A DNA stretch of 64,000 bases from Pseudomonas sp. SJZ079 (lineage in GTDB: Bacteria > Pseudomonadota > Gammaproteobacteria > Pseudomonadales > Pseudomonadaceae). The position numbers and the translations under genes are program-made. Of this stretch, positions 52,805-62,886 are shown piece after piece; positions within the stretch are counted from its first letter, which is position 1; each line of letters opens with the position of its first letter. The notes below the pieces were generated by a model. That model searched no databases, was not told the origin of the DNA, and saw only the letters and a program-made list of their open reading frames with translations. Location of the stretch: contig NZ_VIUH01000018.1 of NCBI RefSeq assembly GCF_007993865.1, forward strand, positions 1 to 64,000, in the 5' to 3' direction.

Positions 52805-54052
52805 ATGGCAAACGTGCAGAGCGGCAAGATGATCGTCGGTCTCGACATTGGCACCTCCAAGGTGGTGGCGCTGGTGGGCGAGGTGACGGCCGATGGTCAG
52901 TTGGAAATCGTCGGCATCGGCACCCATCCGTCACGCGGCCTGAAGAAGGGCGTGGTGGTGAATATCGAATCCACCGTGCAGTCGATTCAGCGCGCCGTGG
53001 AAGAGGCGCAGTTGATGGCCGGTTGCCGCATCCATTCGGCCTTTGTCGGCTTGGCGGGCAACCACATCCGCAGCCTGAACTCGCACGGTATCGTCGCCAT
53101 TCGTGACCGCGAAGTCAGTCCGGCCGACCTGGAGCGCGTACTGGATGCCGCTCAGGCGGTGGCTATTCCGGCGGATCAGCGGGTCTTGCACACCCTGCCG
53201 CAGGACTACGTGATTGATAACCAGGAAGGCGTGCGCGAGCCGCTGGGCATGTCCGGCGTGCGTCTGGAAGCCAAAGTGCATGTGGTGACCTGCGCGGTGA
53301 ACGCGGCGCAGAACGTCGAGAAGTGCGTGCGTCGCTGTGGTCTGGAGATCGACGACATCATCCTCGAGCAGCTGGCGTCGGCCTACGCGGTGCTCACCGA
53401 AGATGAGAAAGAACTGGGCGTGTGCCTGGTCGACATCGGCGGCGGCACCACCGACATCTGCATCTTTACCGAGGGGGCGATTCGCCACACCGCGGTGATT
53501 CCGATTGCGGGCGATCAGGTCACCAACGACATTGCCATGGCGCTGCGAACGCCGACCCAGTATGCCGAAGAGATCAAGATTCGCTACGCCTGCGCCCTGG
53601 CCAAGCTGGCCGGTGCCGGCGAGACCATCAAGGTGCCCAGCGTCGGCGACCGTCCGCCGCGTGACCTGTCCCGGCAATCGCTAGCCGAAGTGGTCGAGCC
53701 GCGCTACGACGAGCTGTTCACCCTGATTCAGGCTGAGCTGCGGCGCAGCGGCTATGAGGACCTGATCCCGGCCGGGATCGTGCTCACCGGCGGTACCGCG
53801 AAGATGGAAGGCGCTGTCGAACTGGCAGAGGAAATCTTTCACATGCCAGTGCGTCTCGGTTTCCCCCACAGCGTCAAGGGGCTGGCCGATGTGGTGCGCA
53901 ACCCTATCTATTCCACAGGCGTGGGCCTGTTGCTGTACGGGCTGCAAAAGCAGGCCGACGGCGTCTCCATGTCTGGCATCGGCAGTTACAACGATGAACC
54001 CATTACACCGGTATTCGAGCGCCTGAAACGCTGGGTACAGGGCAATTTCTGA
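52805..54052 (+). CDS. ftsA: FtsA, actin-like membrane anchor of the Z-ring
   Basis: FtsA (415 residues) is the actin-fold ATPase that tethers FtsZ to the membrane and recruits later division proteins. Phosphate-1 motif VGLDIGTSKVVALVG, phosphate-2 LVDIGGGTTDICIF and adenosine motif VLTGGTAKMEG are present; the 1C subdomain lies at about 85-165. The C-terminus ends in the amphipathic membrane-targeting helix VFERLKRWVQGNF. The ATG at 52805 has GGAGAAGG upstream, which decides against the in-frame ATG at 52781. Confidence 0.98.
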   Translation: MANVQSGKMIVGLDIGTSKVVALVGEVTADGQLEIVGIGTHPSRGLKKGVVVNIESTVQSIQRAVEEAQLMAGCRIHSAFVGLAGNHIRSLNSHGIVAIRDREVSPADLERVLDAAQAVAIPADQRVLHTLPQDYVIDNQEGVREPLGMSGVRLEAKVHVVTCAVNAAQNVEKCVRRCGLEIDDIILEQLASAYAVLTEDEKELGVCLVDIGGGTTDICIFTEGAIRHTAVIPIAGDQVTNDIAMALRTPTQYAEEIKIRYACALAKLAGAGETIKVPSVGDRPPRDLSRQSLAEVVEPRYDELFTLIQAELRRSGYEDLIPAGIVLTGGTAKMEGAVELAEEIFHMPVRLGFPHSVKGLADVVRNPIYSTGVGLLLYGLQKQADGVSMSGIGSYNDEPITPVFERLKRWVQGNF

Positions 54053-54105
54053 TGTTAAACGGCGTGTGCAGTAGGCGTTACAACTAGAAAGGAAGGAGAG
54101 GGAAA

Positions 54106-55299
54106 ATGTTCGAACTCGTAGACAGCGCTCCGCTTAGTGCGGTTATCAAGGTCATAGGTGTCGGTGGTGGCGGCGGTAACGCCGTCAATCACATGGCTTC
54201 CAGCAACATCGAAGGCGTCGAGTTCATCTGCGCCAACACCGATGCGCAGGCACTGAAAAACATCGGTGCGCGCACCGTGCTGCAACTCGGCCCTGGTGTG
54301 ACCAAGGGGCTGGGTGCCGGTGCCAACCCGGAAGTCGGTCGTCAGGCCGCCATGGAGGACCGCGAGCGTATCGCCGAAGTATTGCAGGGCTGCGATATGG
54401 TCTTCATCACCACGGGCATGGGTGGGGGGACCGGTACCGGTGCCGCGCCGGTGATCGCCCAGGTGGCCAAGGAAATGGGTATTCTCACCGTTGCGGTGGT
54501 GACCCGTCCGTTCCCGTTCGAAGGTCGTAAGCGCATGCAAATCGCCGACGAGGGCATTCGTGCGCTGTCGGAAAGCGTCGATTCGTTGATCACTATCCCT
54601 AACGAAAAACTGCTGACCATCCTCGGTAAAGACGCCAGCTTGCTGTCGGCTTTCGCCAAGGCCGACGATGTGCTGGCCGGTGCCGTCCGCGGTATCTCCG
54701 ACATCATCAAGCGTCCAGGGATGATCAACGTCGACTTCGCCGACGTGAAAACCGTGATGAGCGAAATGGGTATGGCGATGATGGGTACCGGCTGCGCCAG
54801 CGGTCCGAATCGCGCCCGTGAAGCCACCGAAGCGGCAATTCGCAACCCGTTGCTGGAAGACGTCAACCTGCAAGGCGCGCGCGGCATCCTGGTGAACATC
54901 ACCGCCGGTCCTGACCTGTCCCTGGGTGAATACTCCGACGTGGGTAGCATCATCGAGCAGTTCGCCTCCGAGCACGCCACGGTCAAAGTGGGAACCGTGA
55001 TCGATCCGGATATGCGTGAAGAGTTGCACGTGACCGTGGTTGCCACTGGTCTGGGCGCGCGCATTGAAAAGCCGGTCAAAGTGGTCGATAACACCATGCA
55101 GGTCACGGCTGCTTCGTCGGCCTCGGCTGCTCCAGCAGCCCCTGCGCGCAGCGAGCAGAGTGTCAACTACAAGGACTACGAACGGCCCACGGTCCAGCGC
55201 CAGAGCCACTCCGGTGCAGCTACTGCGGCCAAACTGAACGCGCACGATGACCTGGACTACCTGGACATCCCAGCGTTCTTGCGTCGTCAAGCCGATTGA
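54106..55299 (+). CDS. ftsZ: FtsZ, tubulin-like division ring protein
   Basis: FtsZ (397 residues) polymerises with GTP into the division ring. The tubulin signature GGGTGTGAAP is at residues 106-115; the N-terminal VIGVGGGGGNAVNHM and the T7 loop around NVDFADVKTVM are intact. A variable linker rich in A, S and P (about 320-375) leads to the conserved tail DYLDIPAFLRRQAD that binds FtsA, ZipA and other partners. A strong ribosome-binding site (GGAAGGAGAGG) precedes the ATG, in line with high expression. Confidence 0.99.
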   Translation: MFELVDSAPLSAVIKVIGVGGGGGNAVNHMASSNIEGVEFICANTDAQALKNIGARTVLQLGPGVTKGLGAGANPEVGRQAAMEDRERIAEVLQGCDMVFITTGMGGGTGTGAAPVIAQVAKEMGILTVAVVTRPFPFEGRKRMQIADEGIRALSESVDSLITIPNEKLLTILGKDASLLSAFAKADDVLAGAVRGISDIIKRPGMINVDFADVKTVMSEMGMAMMGTGCASGPNRAREATEAAIRNPLLEDVNLQGARGILVNITAGPDLSLGEYSDVGSIIEQFASEHATVKVGTVIDPDMREELHVTVVATGLGARIEKPVKVVDNTMQVTAASSASAAPAAPARSEQSVNYKDYERPTVQRQSHSGAATAAKLNAHDDLDYLDIPAFLRRQAD

Positions 55300-55341
55300 T
55301 GGAGTGTATCAGGAGCATGGAATCGATTGGTGTTCAGCAAG

Positions 55342-55367
55342 GGCCGGTTCTGCTATTATCGCCGGCC
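55342..55367 (+). promoter_or_regulatory. probable lpxC promoter flanked by an inverted repeat
   Basis: A -10 (TATTAT, 55354-55359) lies 51 bases before lpxC. It is enclosed by GGCCGG (55342-55347) and CCGGCC (55362-55367). No good -35 is visible. A separate promoter between ftsZ and lpxC would let lipid A synthesis be set apart from division genes. Confidence 0.45.
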
Positions 55368-55392
55368 ATTGTTGAAAACAATTCGCAACTAG

Positions 55393-56322
<930 letters not shown>

Positions 56323-56347
56323 GCAAGACTCTCTTCCTTTCTGATTC

Positions 56348-56377
56348 GAGGCCACCCTGGGGTGGCCTCTTTTTTTT
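56348..56377 (+). terminator. terminator of the dcw-lpxC cluster
   Basis: GAGGCCACC (56348-56356) and GGTGGCCTC (56361-56369) form a perfect 9-bp stem followed by eight T. The U-tract is only on the plus strand. Confidence 0.94.
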
Positions 56378-56415
56378 GGAGACTGGCTTTGACCGCACGG
56401 AAGACCCGGGTCAGG

Positions 56416-56871
56416 TTATTCGCTGGGTTTGCCGTGTTTGGCCAGACGCTCCAGGGCGGCACGTAATTTAGGGTCGCGGACCCCGTCGGCAGTGGCCTGG
56501 ATGTTCTCGGCAGCGCTACTGGACAAGTGCATAGTGCGACCGACTGCACGCCTTTCGGCGGTCGGCGGTTGCACCTTGAAGAGGATTTTCGCTAAGGTCG
56601 CGAACTCTTCGAGTGCTTGCAGCTGTCTGAGCAGGCGCCGCTGTTGATAACGTAGACGGGTGGCCCAGTGGCCATCGGTCACGATAAGAAGCAGGCAGCC
56701 CTCACGCCAGGACGCGACATGGCAGTGTTCGCGGGCCGCAGGTTGCAGCTGGCTTTCCAGCAAGCGTTGCAGGTGATCGAGGCGTTGCGCCTGATTGAAT
56801 AACGCTTTCAAGGGCTTCGCTTCGCGCAGCAGCGCGGCGGGTGCTCGGGCCGGCAAGGGACGAAACGTCAT
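56416..56871 (-). CDS. dciA: DciA-family (DUF721) helicase-operator protein
   Basis: A 151-residue protein of the DUF721 family. DciA is the ancestral loader-like partner of the replicative helicase DnaB in bacteria without DnaC, including Pseudomonas. The N-terminal KH-like DUF721 domain spans about residues 15-95 (LFNQAQRLDHLQRLLESQL and LLLIVTDGHWATRLRYQQ). The rest is a polar, probably disordered tail. The ATG at 56871 gives the usual start MTFRPLPARAP; the frame upstream would run into the divergent peptidase promoter. It sits between lpxC and the M23 peptidase, as in other pseudomonads. Confidence 0.87.
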   Translation of the reverse strand: MTFRPLPARAPAALLREAKPLKALFNQAQRLDHLQRLLESQLQPAAREHCHVASWREGCLLLIVTDGHWATRLRYQQRRLLRQLQALEEFATLAKILFKVQPPTAERRAVGRTMHLSSSAAENIQATADGVRDPKLRAALERLAKHGKPSE

Positions 56872-56889
56872 GGCAGGACGCCTGAAATT

Positions 56890-56937
56890 GTGGAGCCGCC
56901 ATGGTAGCAGAAACCCTGCTGCCAACTTGGGCTCCAC
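56890..56937. repeat. nested inverted repeats in the dciA-M23 divergent region
   Basis: An outer 8-bp pair (GTGGAGCC at 56890-56897 and GGCTCCAC at 56930-56937) encloses an inner 8-bp pair (56903-56910 and 56916-56923, one G-T). Together they fill most of the 81 bases between the two divergent genes, so the structure or its binding protein could affect both. Confidence 0.55.
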
Positions 56938-56952
56938 CGTAAAGGGGAAGCC

Positions 56953-57879
56953 ATGCACATCATTTTACTCAGTCGGCGTCACGGCGCCGCACGTTCACTC
57001 AGCCTGGATTTACGTTGGCTGTTGCTGGTGCTGGTCGTGCTGATCGGCGCGATGCTGGCGACGGGGGCGGCGTTTGGTGCCTGGTGGGCGCCGCCATCGC
57101 TCAGCGAACAGGACAATGCGCAACTGACCCAGGCGCTGGATCAGCAGCGTGCAGAGGTCGGCGCGGCACGCAACGATGCGCAGCGTCAACTGGATGCCTT
57201 CGCCGTGCATGTTGCCGAGTTGCAGGCGCGCCTGACGCGTCTGGATGCACTGGGCGAGCGGCTGACCGAGCTGGCCGAGCTGGATTCCAGTGAATTCGAT
57301 TTTTCCTTGAGTGTGGGGCAGGGCGGCCTGGAAGAGCCGCTCGATGCCGCCGCCTATGCGCCGCCATCGTTTCTCAGCAGTCTGGATGAGTTGGCGTTGC
57401 GGGTAGACAGCCGTGAGCAGCAGCTCGAAGTGCTGGAAGACCTGCTGGCCGAACGCCGCCTCAACGAAGCCGAGTATTTGGCGGGGCGCCCGGTCTTACA
57501 GGGTTATATCTCCTCTCCTTTCGGCCGGCGTACCGATCCTTTGCGTGGTCGTTTGAGTATGCACAAAGGCGTGGATTTCGCCGCCAAGGCCGGCAGCCCT
57601 GTGGTGGCTGTGGCTGCCGGTGTGGTGACCGCTTCGGGGCGTCGTTCCGGCTACGGTAATACGGTGGAGGTCAGTCATGCGGACGGCTATGTCACGCTGT
57701 ATGCGCATAACCAGCGCAATCTAGTGCAGGTCGGCGACCTGGTGCAGCGCGGCCAAACCATCGCCAAGGTGGGCAGTACCGGGCGCTCTACCGGTTACCA
57801 CGTGCACTTCGAAGTTACCTTGAATGGTCGTGTGGTCAATCCCGCCAGCTACATCGCGCGCGTCAGCGGCGTCGAATAA
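56953..57879 (+). CDS. M23-family (LytM-type) peptidoglycan endopeptidase, membrane-anchored
   Basis: A 308-residue protein with one N-terminal membrane helix (about residues 17-38), a periplasmic coiled coil (about 50-160) and a C-terminal M23 domain (about 178-300). The zinc site looks complete: H204 and D208 in MHKGVDFA, and H283/H285 in YHVHFE, with the middle histidine in TLYAH. So it is probably an active endopeptidase, not a degenerate EnvC/NlpD-type activator. The layout resembles MepM/YebA-like enzymes. It occupies the place between lpxC and secA where enterobacteria have secM. Confidence 0.9.
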   Translation: MHIILLSRRHGAARSLSLDLRWLLLVLVVLIGAMLATGAAFGAWWAPPSLSEQDNAQLTQALDQQRAEVGAARNDAQRQLDAFAVHVAELQARLTRLDALGERLTELAELDSSEFDFSLSVGQGGLEEPLDAAAYAPPSFLSSLDELALRVDSREQQLEVLEDLLAERRLNEAEYLAGRPVLQGYISSPFGRRTDPLRGRLSMHKGVDFAAKAGSPVVAVAAGVVTASGRRSGYGNTVEVSHADGYVTLYAHNQRNLVQVGDLVQRGQTIAKVGSTGRSTGYHVHFEVTLNGRVVNPASYIARVSGVE

Positions 57880-57907
57880 CGCCGCTTTCTTCATCCTCGT
57901 TTCCGGG

Positions 57908-57913
57908 TAGAAT
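57908..57913 (+). promoter_or_regulatory. -10 element of the secA promoter
   Basis: TAGAAT lies 86 bases upstream of the secA ATG, right after the M23 gene. The -35 is weak. A leader hairpin follows it. Confidence 0.45.
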
Positions 57914-57928
57914 GCCCCCTTCGCACGC

Positions 57929-57945
57929 AGCCATGAGGGCTGCAT
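57929..57945 (+). other. hairpin in the secA leader
   Basis: GCAGCC and GGCTGC form a perfect 6-bp stem with a 5-base loop (about 57929-57945), 54 bases before the secA ATG. It does not cover the ribosome-binding region. Confidence 0.4.
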
Positions 57946-57998
57946 GGGCGACTCACGGGGCCGCCCTCCATCCATACGCGTGGGAAGATCCTGTCGAT

Positions 57999-60734
57999 AT
58001 GTTTGCGCCTTTGTTGAAAAAACTCTTTGGAAGCAAGAACGAGCGTGAGGTCAAGCGCATGCTCAAGGCGGTTCAGGCCGTCAATGCCTTCGAGGAGCAG
58101 ATGCTTGCGCTCTCGGATGAGCAACTGCGCGCCAAAACTGACGAATTCAAGGCCCGCCTGGGCAAAGGAGAAACCCTCGACGCGCTGCTGTCGGAAGCCT
58201 TTGCCGTGGCCCGTGAAGCGGGCAAGCGCGTACTCGGCATGCGTCACTTCGACGTCCAGCTGATCGGTGGCATCACCTTGCATGAAGGCATGATCGCCGA
58301 GATGCGTACCGGTGAAGGTAAAACCCTGGTGGCGACTCTGGCGGTGTACCTCAATGCGTTGTCCGGCAAGGGCGTGCATGTGGTCACGGTCAACGACTAC
58401 CTGGCCCGTCGCGACGCCAACTGGATGCGTCCGCTGTATGAGTTTCTCGGTCTGTCGGTCGGTATCGTCACGCCCTTCATGCCGCCGGAAGAGAAGCGCG
58501 CGGCCTATGCCGCCGACATCACCTACGGCACCAACAACGAATTCGGCTTCGATTACCTGCGCGACAACATGGCCTTCAGCCTGGAGGACAAGTTCCAGCG
58601 CGAGCTGAACTTCGCGGTGATCGACGAAGTCGACTCGATCCTCATCGATGAGGCGCGCACGCCGCTGATCATCTCCGGTCAGGCCGAGGACAGCTCCAAG
58701 CTGTATATCGAGATCAACAAGCTGATCCCTCGCCTCAAGCAGCACATCGAGGAAGAGGAAGGCGTGGTCACTCAGGAAGGCCATTACTCGGTCGATGAGA
58801 AGACCCGTCAGGTCGAGCTGAATGAGGCGGGCCACCAGTTCGTCGAAGAGCTGCTGACTCAGGTGGGTTTGCTGGCCGAGGGCGAGAGCCTGTACTCCGC
58901 GCACAACCTGGGACTGCTGACCCATGTGTATTCCGCCCTGCGTGCGCACAAGCTGTTCCAGCGCAACGTCGAATACATCGTGCAGAACGATCAGGTCATC
59001 CTGGTCGACGAGCACACCGGTCGGACCATGCCGGGGCGGCGTCTTTCGGAAGGCCTGCACCAGGCGATCGAAGCCAAAGAAGGTCTGAGTATTCAGGCCG
59101 AGAGTCAGACGCTGGCCTCGACCACCTTCCAGAACTACTTCCGCCTGTATAACAAGCTGTCCGGCATGACCGGCACCGCCGACACCGAGGCCTTCGAGTT
59201 CCATCAGATCTACGGTCTGGCGGTGATGGTCATCCCGACCAACCGGCCGTTGGCGCGTAAGGATTTCAACGACCTGGTCTACCTGACCCAGGAAGAGAAG
59301 TACGCCGCGATCATCACCGATATCAAGGAATGCCAGGCCCAAGGTCGGCCGATTCTGGTCGGTACGGCGACCATCGAAACCTCCGAATACGTTTCGCGGC
59401 TGTTGGAAAAAGAAGGCATCGAGCACAAGGTGCTCAACGCCAAGTTCCATGAAAAAGAAGCCGAGATCATTGCCCAAGCCGGCCGCCCTGGCGCGCTGAC
59501 CATCGCCACCAACATGGCCGGTCGCGGTACCGACATCCTCCTGGGTGGTAACTGGGAAGTCGAAGTGGCGGCGTTGGAAAGTCCAACCGACGAACAGGTG
59601 GCTCAGGTCAAGGCCGACTGGCAGAAACGTCACCAGCAGGTAATCGAAGCCGGCGGCCTGCACGTGATTGCCTCCGAACGGCATGAGTCGCGGCGTATCG
59701 ATAACCAGCTGCGCGGCCGCTCCGGTCGTCAGGGCGACCCGGGCTCCAGCCGCTTCTACCTGTCGCTGGAAGACAGCCTGATGCGCATCTTCGCCTCCGA
59801 TCGGGTGAAGAACTTCATGAAGGCCCTGGGCATGCAAGCGGGCGAAGCGATCGAGCACCGCATGGTGACCAACGCCATCGAGAAGGCCCAGCGTAAGGTC
59901 GAAGGGCGTAACTTCGACATGCGTAAGCAACTGCTCGAATTCGATGACGTGTCCAACGAACAGCGCAAGGTGATCTATCACATGCGCAATACCCTGCTGG
60001 CGGCCGACGATATTGGCGAGACCATCGTCGACTTCCGTCAGGAGGTGCTGGACGGCACCATCAATGAACACATCGCGCCGCAGTCGCTGCCCGAACAGTG
60101 GGATATTGCCGGTCTGGAAGCCGCGCTGTTCAGCAGCTTCAGCCTGAAGTTGCCGATCCAGCAGTGGCTCGACGATGACCACAAGCTTTATGAAGAAACC
60201 TTGCGCGAGCGGATTCTGCAAGAGCTGATCGCGGCCTACAACGAGAAGGAAGAGCTGGCCAGCGCCGAAGCCTTGCGCACCTTCGAGAAGCAGATTCTGC
60301 TGCGCGTGCTCGACGACCTGTGGAAGGACCACCTGTCGACCATGGATCACCTGCGCCACGGCATTCACCTGCGTGGTTATGCGCAGAAGAATCCCAAGCA
60401 GGAATACAAGCGCGAGTCCTTCACCCTGTTCCAGGAGCTGCTCAACTCGATCAAGCGTGACACCATCCGCGTGCTGTGCCACGTCCAGGTACGCCGCGAA
60501 GACCCGATTGAGGAAGAGGCGCGTCTGCGCCAGGAAGCCGAAGCGATGGCGCAGCGCATGCAGTTCCAGCATGCCGAGGCCTCGGCGCTGGATCGGCCTG
60601 CCGACACCGCCGAAGAGGGTGATGTGGCGGTCGCCGCGGCGCCGGTGCGTAGCGAGCAGAAGACGGGGCGCAACGAGCCTTGCCCCTGTGGTTCCGGCAA
60701 GAAGTACAAGCACTGCCACGGTCAGATCAGCTGA
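57999..60734 (+). CDS. secA: SecA, preprotein translocase ATPase
   Basis: SecA (911 residues) drives unfolded preproteins through SecYEG. Motifs: Walker A GEGKT at 105-109, Walker [19 protein letters not shown], the preprotein-crosslinking domain at about 225-375, helicase-type motifs [15 protein letters not shown] and [12 protein letters not shown], and a C-terminal SEC-C zinc finger [16 protein letters not shown] that binds SecB. The ATG at 57999 begins [15 protein letters not shown], the standard start. The in-frame ATG at 57912 lies inside the -10 element and is rejected. Confidence 0.99.
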   Translation: MFAPLLKKLFGSKNEREVKRMLKAVQAVNAFEEQMLALSDEQLRAKTDEFKARLGKGETLDALLSEAFAVAREAGKRVLGMRHFDVQLIGGITLHEGMIAEMRTGEGKTLVATLAVYLNALSGKGVHVVTVNDYLARRDANWMRPLYEFLGLSVGIVTPFMPPEEKRAAYAADITYGTNNEFGFDYLRDNMAFSLEDKFQRELNFAVIDEVDSILIDEARTPLIISGQAEDSSKLYIEINKLIPRLKQHIEEEEGVVTQEGHYSVDEKTRQVELNEAGHQFVEELLTQVGLLAEGESLYSAHNLGLLTHVYSALRAHKLFQRNVEYIVQNDQVILVDEHTGRTMPGRRLSEGLHQAIEAKEGLSIQAESQTLASTTFQNYFRLYNKLSGMTGTADTEAFEFHQIYGLAVMVIPTNRPLARKDFNDLVYLTQEEKYAAIITDIKECQAQGRPILVGTATIETSEYVSRLLEKEGIEHKVLNAKFHEKEAEIIAQAGRPGALTIATNMAGRGTDILLGGNWEVEVAALESPTDEQVAQVKADWQKRHQQVIEAGGLHVIASERHESRRIDNQLRGRSGRQGDPGSSRFYLSLEDSLMRIFASDRVKNFMKALGMQAGEAIEHRMVTNAIEKAQRKVEGRNFDMRKQLLEFDDVSNEQRKVIYHMRNTLLAADDIGETIVDFRQEVLDGTINEHIAPQSLPEQWDIAGLEAALFSSFSLKLPIQQWLDDDHKLYEETLRERILQELIAAYNEKEELASAEALRTFEKQILLRVLDDLWKDHLSTMDHLRHGIHLRGYAQKNPKQEYKRESFTLFQELLNSIKRDTIRVLCHVQVRREDPIEEEARLRQEAEAMAQRMQFQHAEASALDRPADTAEEGDVAVAAAPVRSEQKTGRNEPCPCGSGKKYKHCHGQIS

Positions 60735-60743
60735 TCGGGCGAG

Positions 60744-60759
60744 CCGTACAGTAGTACGG
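60744..60759. other. hairpin after secA
   Basis: CCGTAC (60744-60749) and GTACGG (60754-60759) form a perfect 6-bp stem with an AGTA loop, just past the secA stop. There is no U-tract. Confidence 0.4.
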
Positions 60760-60795
60760 GCATGGGGTTTGGCTATGCTTGACCCTGCCGGGATG

Positions 60796-60829
60796 ACGCC
60801 GCGAACGGTTTAACCGCTCGCGGCGTTTT
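60796..60829 (+). terminator. terminator of secA
   Basis: Arms 60796-60810 and 60812-60826 pair at 14 of 15 positions with almost no loop, followed by TTTT. Confidence 0.82.
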
Positions 60830-60899
60830 ACCATCGGTTTTGCCATCGAGTGCACACACCAGGCGATACGACGTTTTATTACTTCAAGGAGCGTTTCTT

Positions 60900-62117
60900 A
60901 TGGCTGTTGGTCTTGGCCCGCTGTCTACCCTGCACCCGGTTCCAGGTTTTGAACTGGGCATCGCTTCGGCCGGCATCAAGCGCCCAGGGCGCAAGGATGT
61001 GGTGGTGATGCGCTGCGCCGAGGGCTCCAGTGTCGCCGGCGTGTTCACCCTCAATGCCTTCTGCGCGGCCCCGGTGATTCTGGCCAAGAAGCGCGTGCAG
61101 GGCCCCGTGCGCTACCTGTTGACCAACACCGGCAATGCCAATGCCGGCACCGGCGAGCCTGGCCTGCAGGATGCTTCCCGCACCTGCGCGGCGCTGGCCC
61201 AGTTGGCGGGTGTCGAGGAAAGCACGGTGTTGCCGTTTTCCACTGGGGTAATCGGTGAGCCGTTACCGGTGGAGAAGATCGAGGGCGCGTTGCAGGCCGC
61301 GCTGGACGATTTGTCGGAGAAGCATTGGGCCGAGGCCGCCGTGGGCATCATGACCACCGACACCTTGCCCAAGGGCGCCAGCCGTCAGTTCGTGCATGAC
61401 GGCGTCACGGTGACCGTCACCGGCATCAGCAAGGGCGCGGGGATGATCAAGCCGAACATGGCGACCATGCTCGGCTATATCGCCACCGACGCCAAGGTCG
61501 CTCAAGGCGTGCTGCGCGATCTGCTGCGCGATGCGGCGAACAAGTCGTTCAACCGCATCACCATCGACGGCGACACCTCGACCAACGACTGCTGCATGCT
61601 GATCGCCACCGGTAAGGCGGCGTTGCCGGAAATCACCCAGGCCAGCGGGGCGTTGTTTGCCGCGCTCAAGCAGGCGGTGTTCGAGGTGTGCATGGAAGTG
61701 GCCCAGGCCATCGTGCGCGACGGCGAGGGCGCGACCAAGTTCGTCACCGTGCAGGTCAATGGCGGGGCGACTCACCAGGAGTGCCTGGACGTCGGTTATG
61801 CCGTGGCTCATTCGCCGCTGATCAAGACCGCGCTGTTCGCCTCCGACCCGAACTGGGGACGGATTCTCGCGGCGGTCGGGCGTGCCGGGGTGGCGCAACT
61901 GGACGTGAGCAAGATCGATGTGTTCCTCGGCGAGGTGTGCATCGCCAGTCGCGGCTGCCGCGCGGCCAGCTATACCGAGGCGCAGGGTTCGGCGGTGATG
62001 GCCGAAGCGGAAATCACCATCCGCATCGAGTTGGGCCGCGGCAGCTGCAGCGAAACCATCTGGACCACCGACCTGTCCCACGAGTATGTGAAGATCAACG
62101 CCGAGTACCGCACCTGA
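60900..62117 (+). CDS. argJ: ArgJ, glutamate N-acetyltransferase / amino-acid acetyltransferase
   Basis: ArgJ (405 residues) transfers the acetyl group from N-acetylornithine to glutamate in the cyclic arginine pathway; many also use acetyl-CoA. The precursor cleaves itself at the ATML motif; here the nucleophilic threonine is T189 in [16 protein letters not shown]. Other conserved parts are [22 protein letters not shown] and the C-terminal THEYRT-like end NAEYRT. CAAGGAGCG precedes the ATG at 60900; the frame upstream lacks this. Confidence 0.97.
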   Translation: MAVGLGPLSTLHPVPGFELGIASAGIKRPGRKDVVVMRCAEGSSVAGVFTLNAFCAAPVILAKKRVQGPVRYLLTNTGNANAGTGEPGLQDASRTCAALAQLAGVEESTVLPFSTGVIGEPLPVEKIEGALQAALDDLSEKHWAEAAVGIMTTDTLPKGASRQFVHDGVTVTVTGISKGAGMIKPNMATMLGYIATDAKVAQGVLRDLLRDAANKSFNRITIDGDTSTNDCCMLIATGKAALPEITQASGALFAALKQAVFEVCMEVAQAIVRDGEGATKFVTVQVNGGATHQECLDVGYAVAHSPLIKTALFASDPNWGRILAAVGRAGVAQLDVSKIDVFLGEVCIASRGCRAASYTEAQGSAVMAEAEITIRIELGRGSCSETIWTTDLSHEYVKINAEYRT

Positions 62118-62147
62118 TCGGGGTGTATGCGTTGTAACGCTGTCGCT

Positions 62148-62183
62148 ATTCCCGTTGCTCATGGGCCCATGAACAACGGGAAT
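62148..62183. repeat. 36-bp near-perfect palindrome between argJ and the GST gene
   Basis: The arms 62148-62165 and 62166-62183 pair at 17 of 18 positions without a spacer, centred on GGGCCC; the mismatch is at 62158/62173. It is 30 bases past the argJ stop. Only TTTGCT follows, so it is at best a poor terminator; it could equally be a protein-binding site. Confidence 0.65.
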
Positions 62184-62253
62184 TTGCTATTCGCAGGGCC
62201 GCCTTTTACCGTCGACTGAGCTGTCCTCACTGGTTAACGCACGGAGCGACCCC

Positions 62254-62886
62254 ATGTCCCTGAATCTGATCATCGGCAACAAGCGCTATTCCTCCTGGTC
62301 GCTGCGCGCGGCCTTGGCCTTGGAGCTGAGCGGCGCGCCTTATACGGAACAGCTGATTGCGCTCGATCGCGCGGATACCCAGGCGCGTATCCGTGAGCAC
62401 TCACCGACCGGCAAGGTACCGTTGCTGAAAACCGAGGAGGGGCCGGTGTGGGACTCCCTGGCGATCGGTGAATACCTCGCCGAGCGCTTCCCCGAGGCCC
62501 ACCTCTGGCCACGCGGTCAGTACGCCCGCGCGCTGGCCCGTAGCGTGTGTGCGGAAATGCACAGCGGCTTCGTTGCGTTGCGTACGCACCTGCCGATGGA
62601 CCTCAAGCGCGATCAGGCGCTGGCCGAGGTGCCGGACGACGCCCTGGCCGACATTCGGCGAGTCTGCGCGCTGTGGGCCGAATGCCGTGAGCGCTTCGGC
62701 CAGGACGGCCCGTTTCTGTTCGGCCATGCCAGCCTGGCGGACGCCTATTTTGCGCCGGCGGCTGCGCGGTTGCGCAGTTACCAGGTCGATTTGCCCGAGG
62801 TCGCGGCGGCCTATGTGGCCACCGTCTATCAGTGGCCGGCGTTTCAGCGTTGGTATCAGGCAGCTCTCAAGGAGCAGCTAGGGTGA
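62254..62886 (+). CDS. glutathione S-transferase family protein
   Basis: A 210-residue GST-fold protein. The thioredoxin-like N-terminal domain has NKRYSSWSLRAALALELSG (the catalytic serine would be one of the SSW serines), PTGKVPLLKTEEGPVWDSLAI includes the cis-proline and the glutathione-binding segment, and a helical domain follows from about residue 85. The SSWS start resembles the small bacterial group related to zeta/YfcF-like GSTs; the substrate is unknown. ACGGAG precedes the ATG. The stop overlaps the mutT start. Confidence 0.87.
   Translation: MSLNLIIGNKRYSSWSLRAALALELSGAPYTEQLIALDRADTQARIREHSPTGKVPLLKTEEGPVWDSLAIGEYLAERFPEAHLWPRGQYARALARSVCAEMHSGFVALRTHLPMDLKRDQALAEVPDDALADIRRVCALWAECRERFGQDGPFLFGHASLADAYFAPAAARLRSYQVDLPEVAAAYVATVYQWPAFQRWYQAALKEQLG

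Noticed and set aside
57912..57998. An N-terminal extension of SecA from ATG 57912
   Set aside because: That ATG overlaps the -10 element, and SecA proteins start at [11 protein letters not shown]. No arrest-peptide signature is seen, so I do not treat it as a SecM-like leader.
57891..60719. A 942-codon open frame on the minus strand opposite secA
   Set aside because: Same effect as above: secA on the plus strand is complete and conserved, and the antisense product has no known motif, signal or ribosome-binding site.
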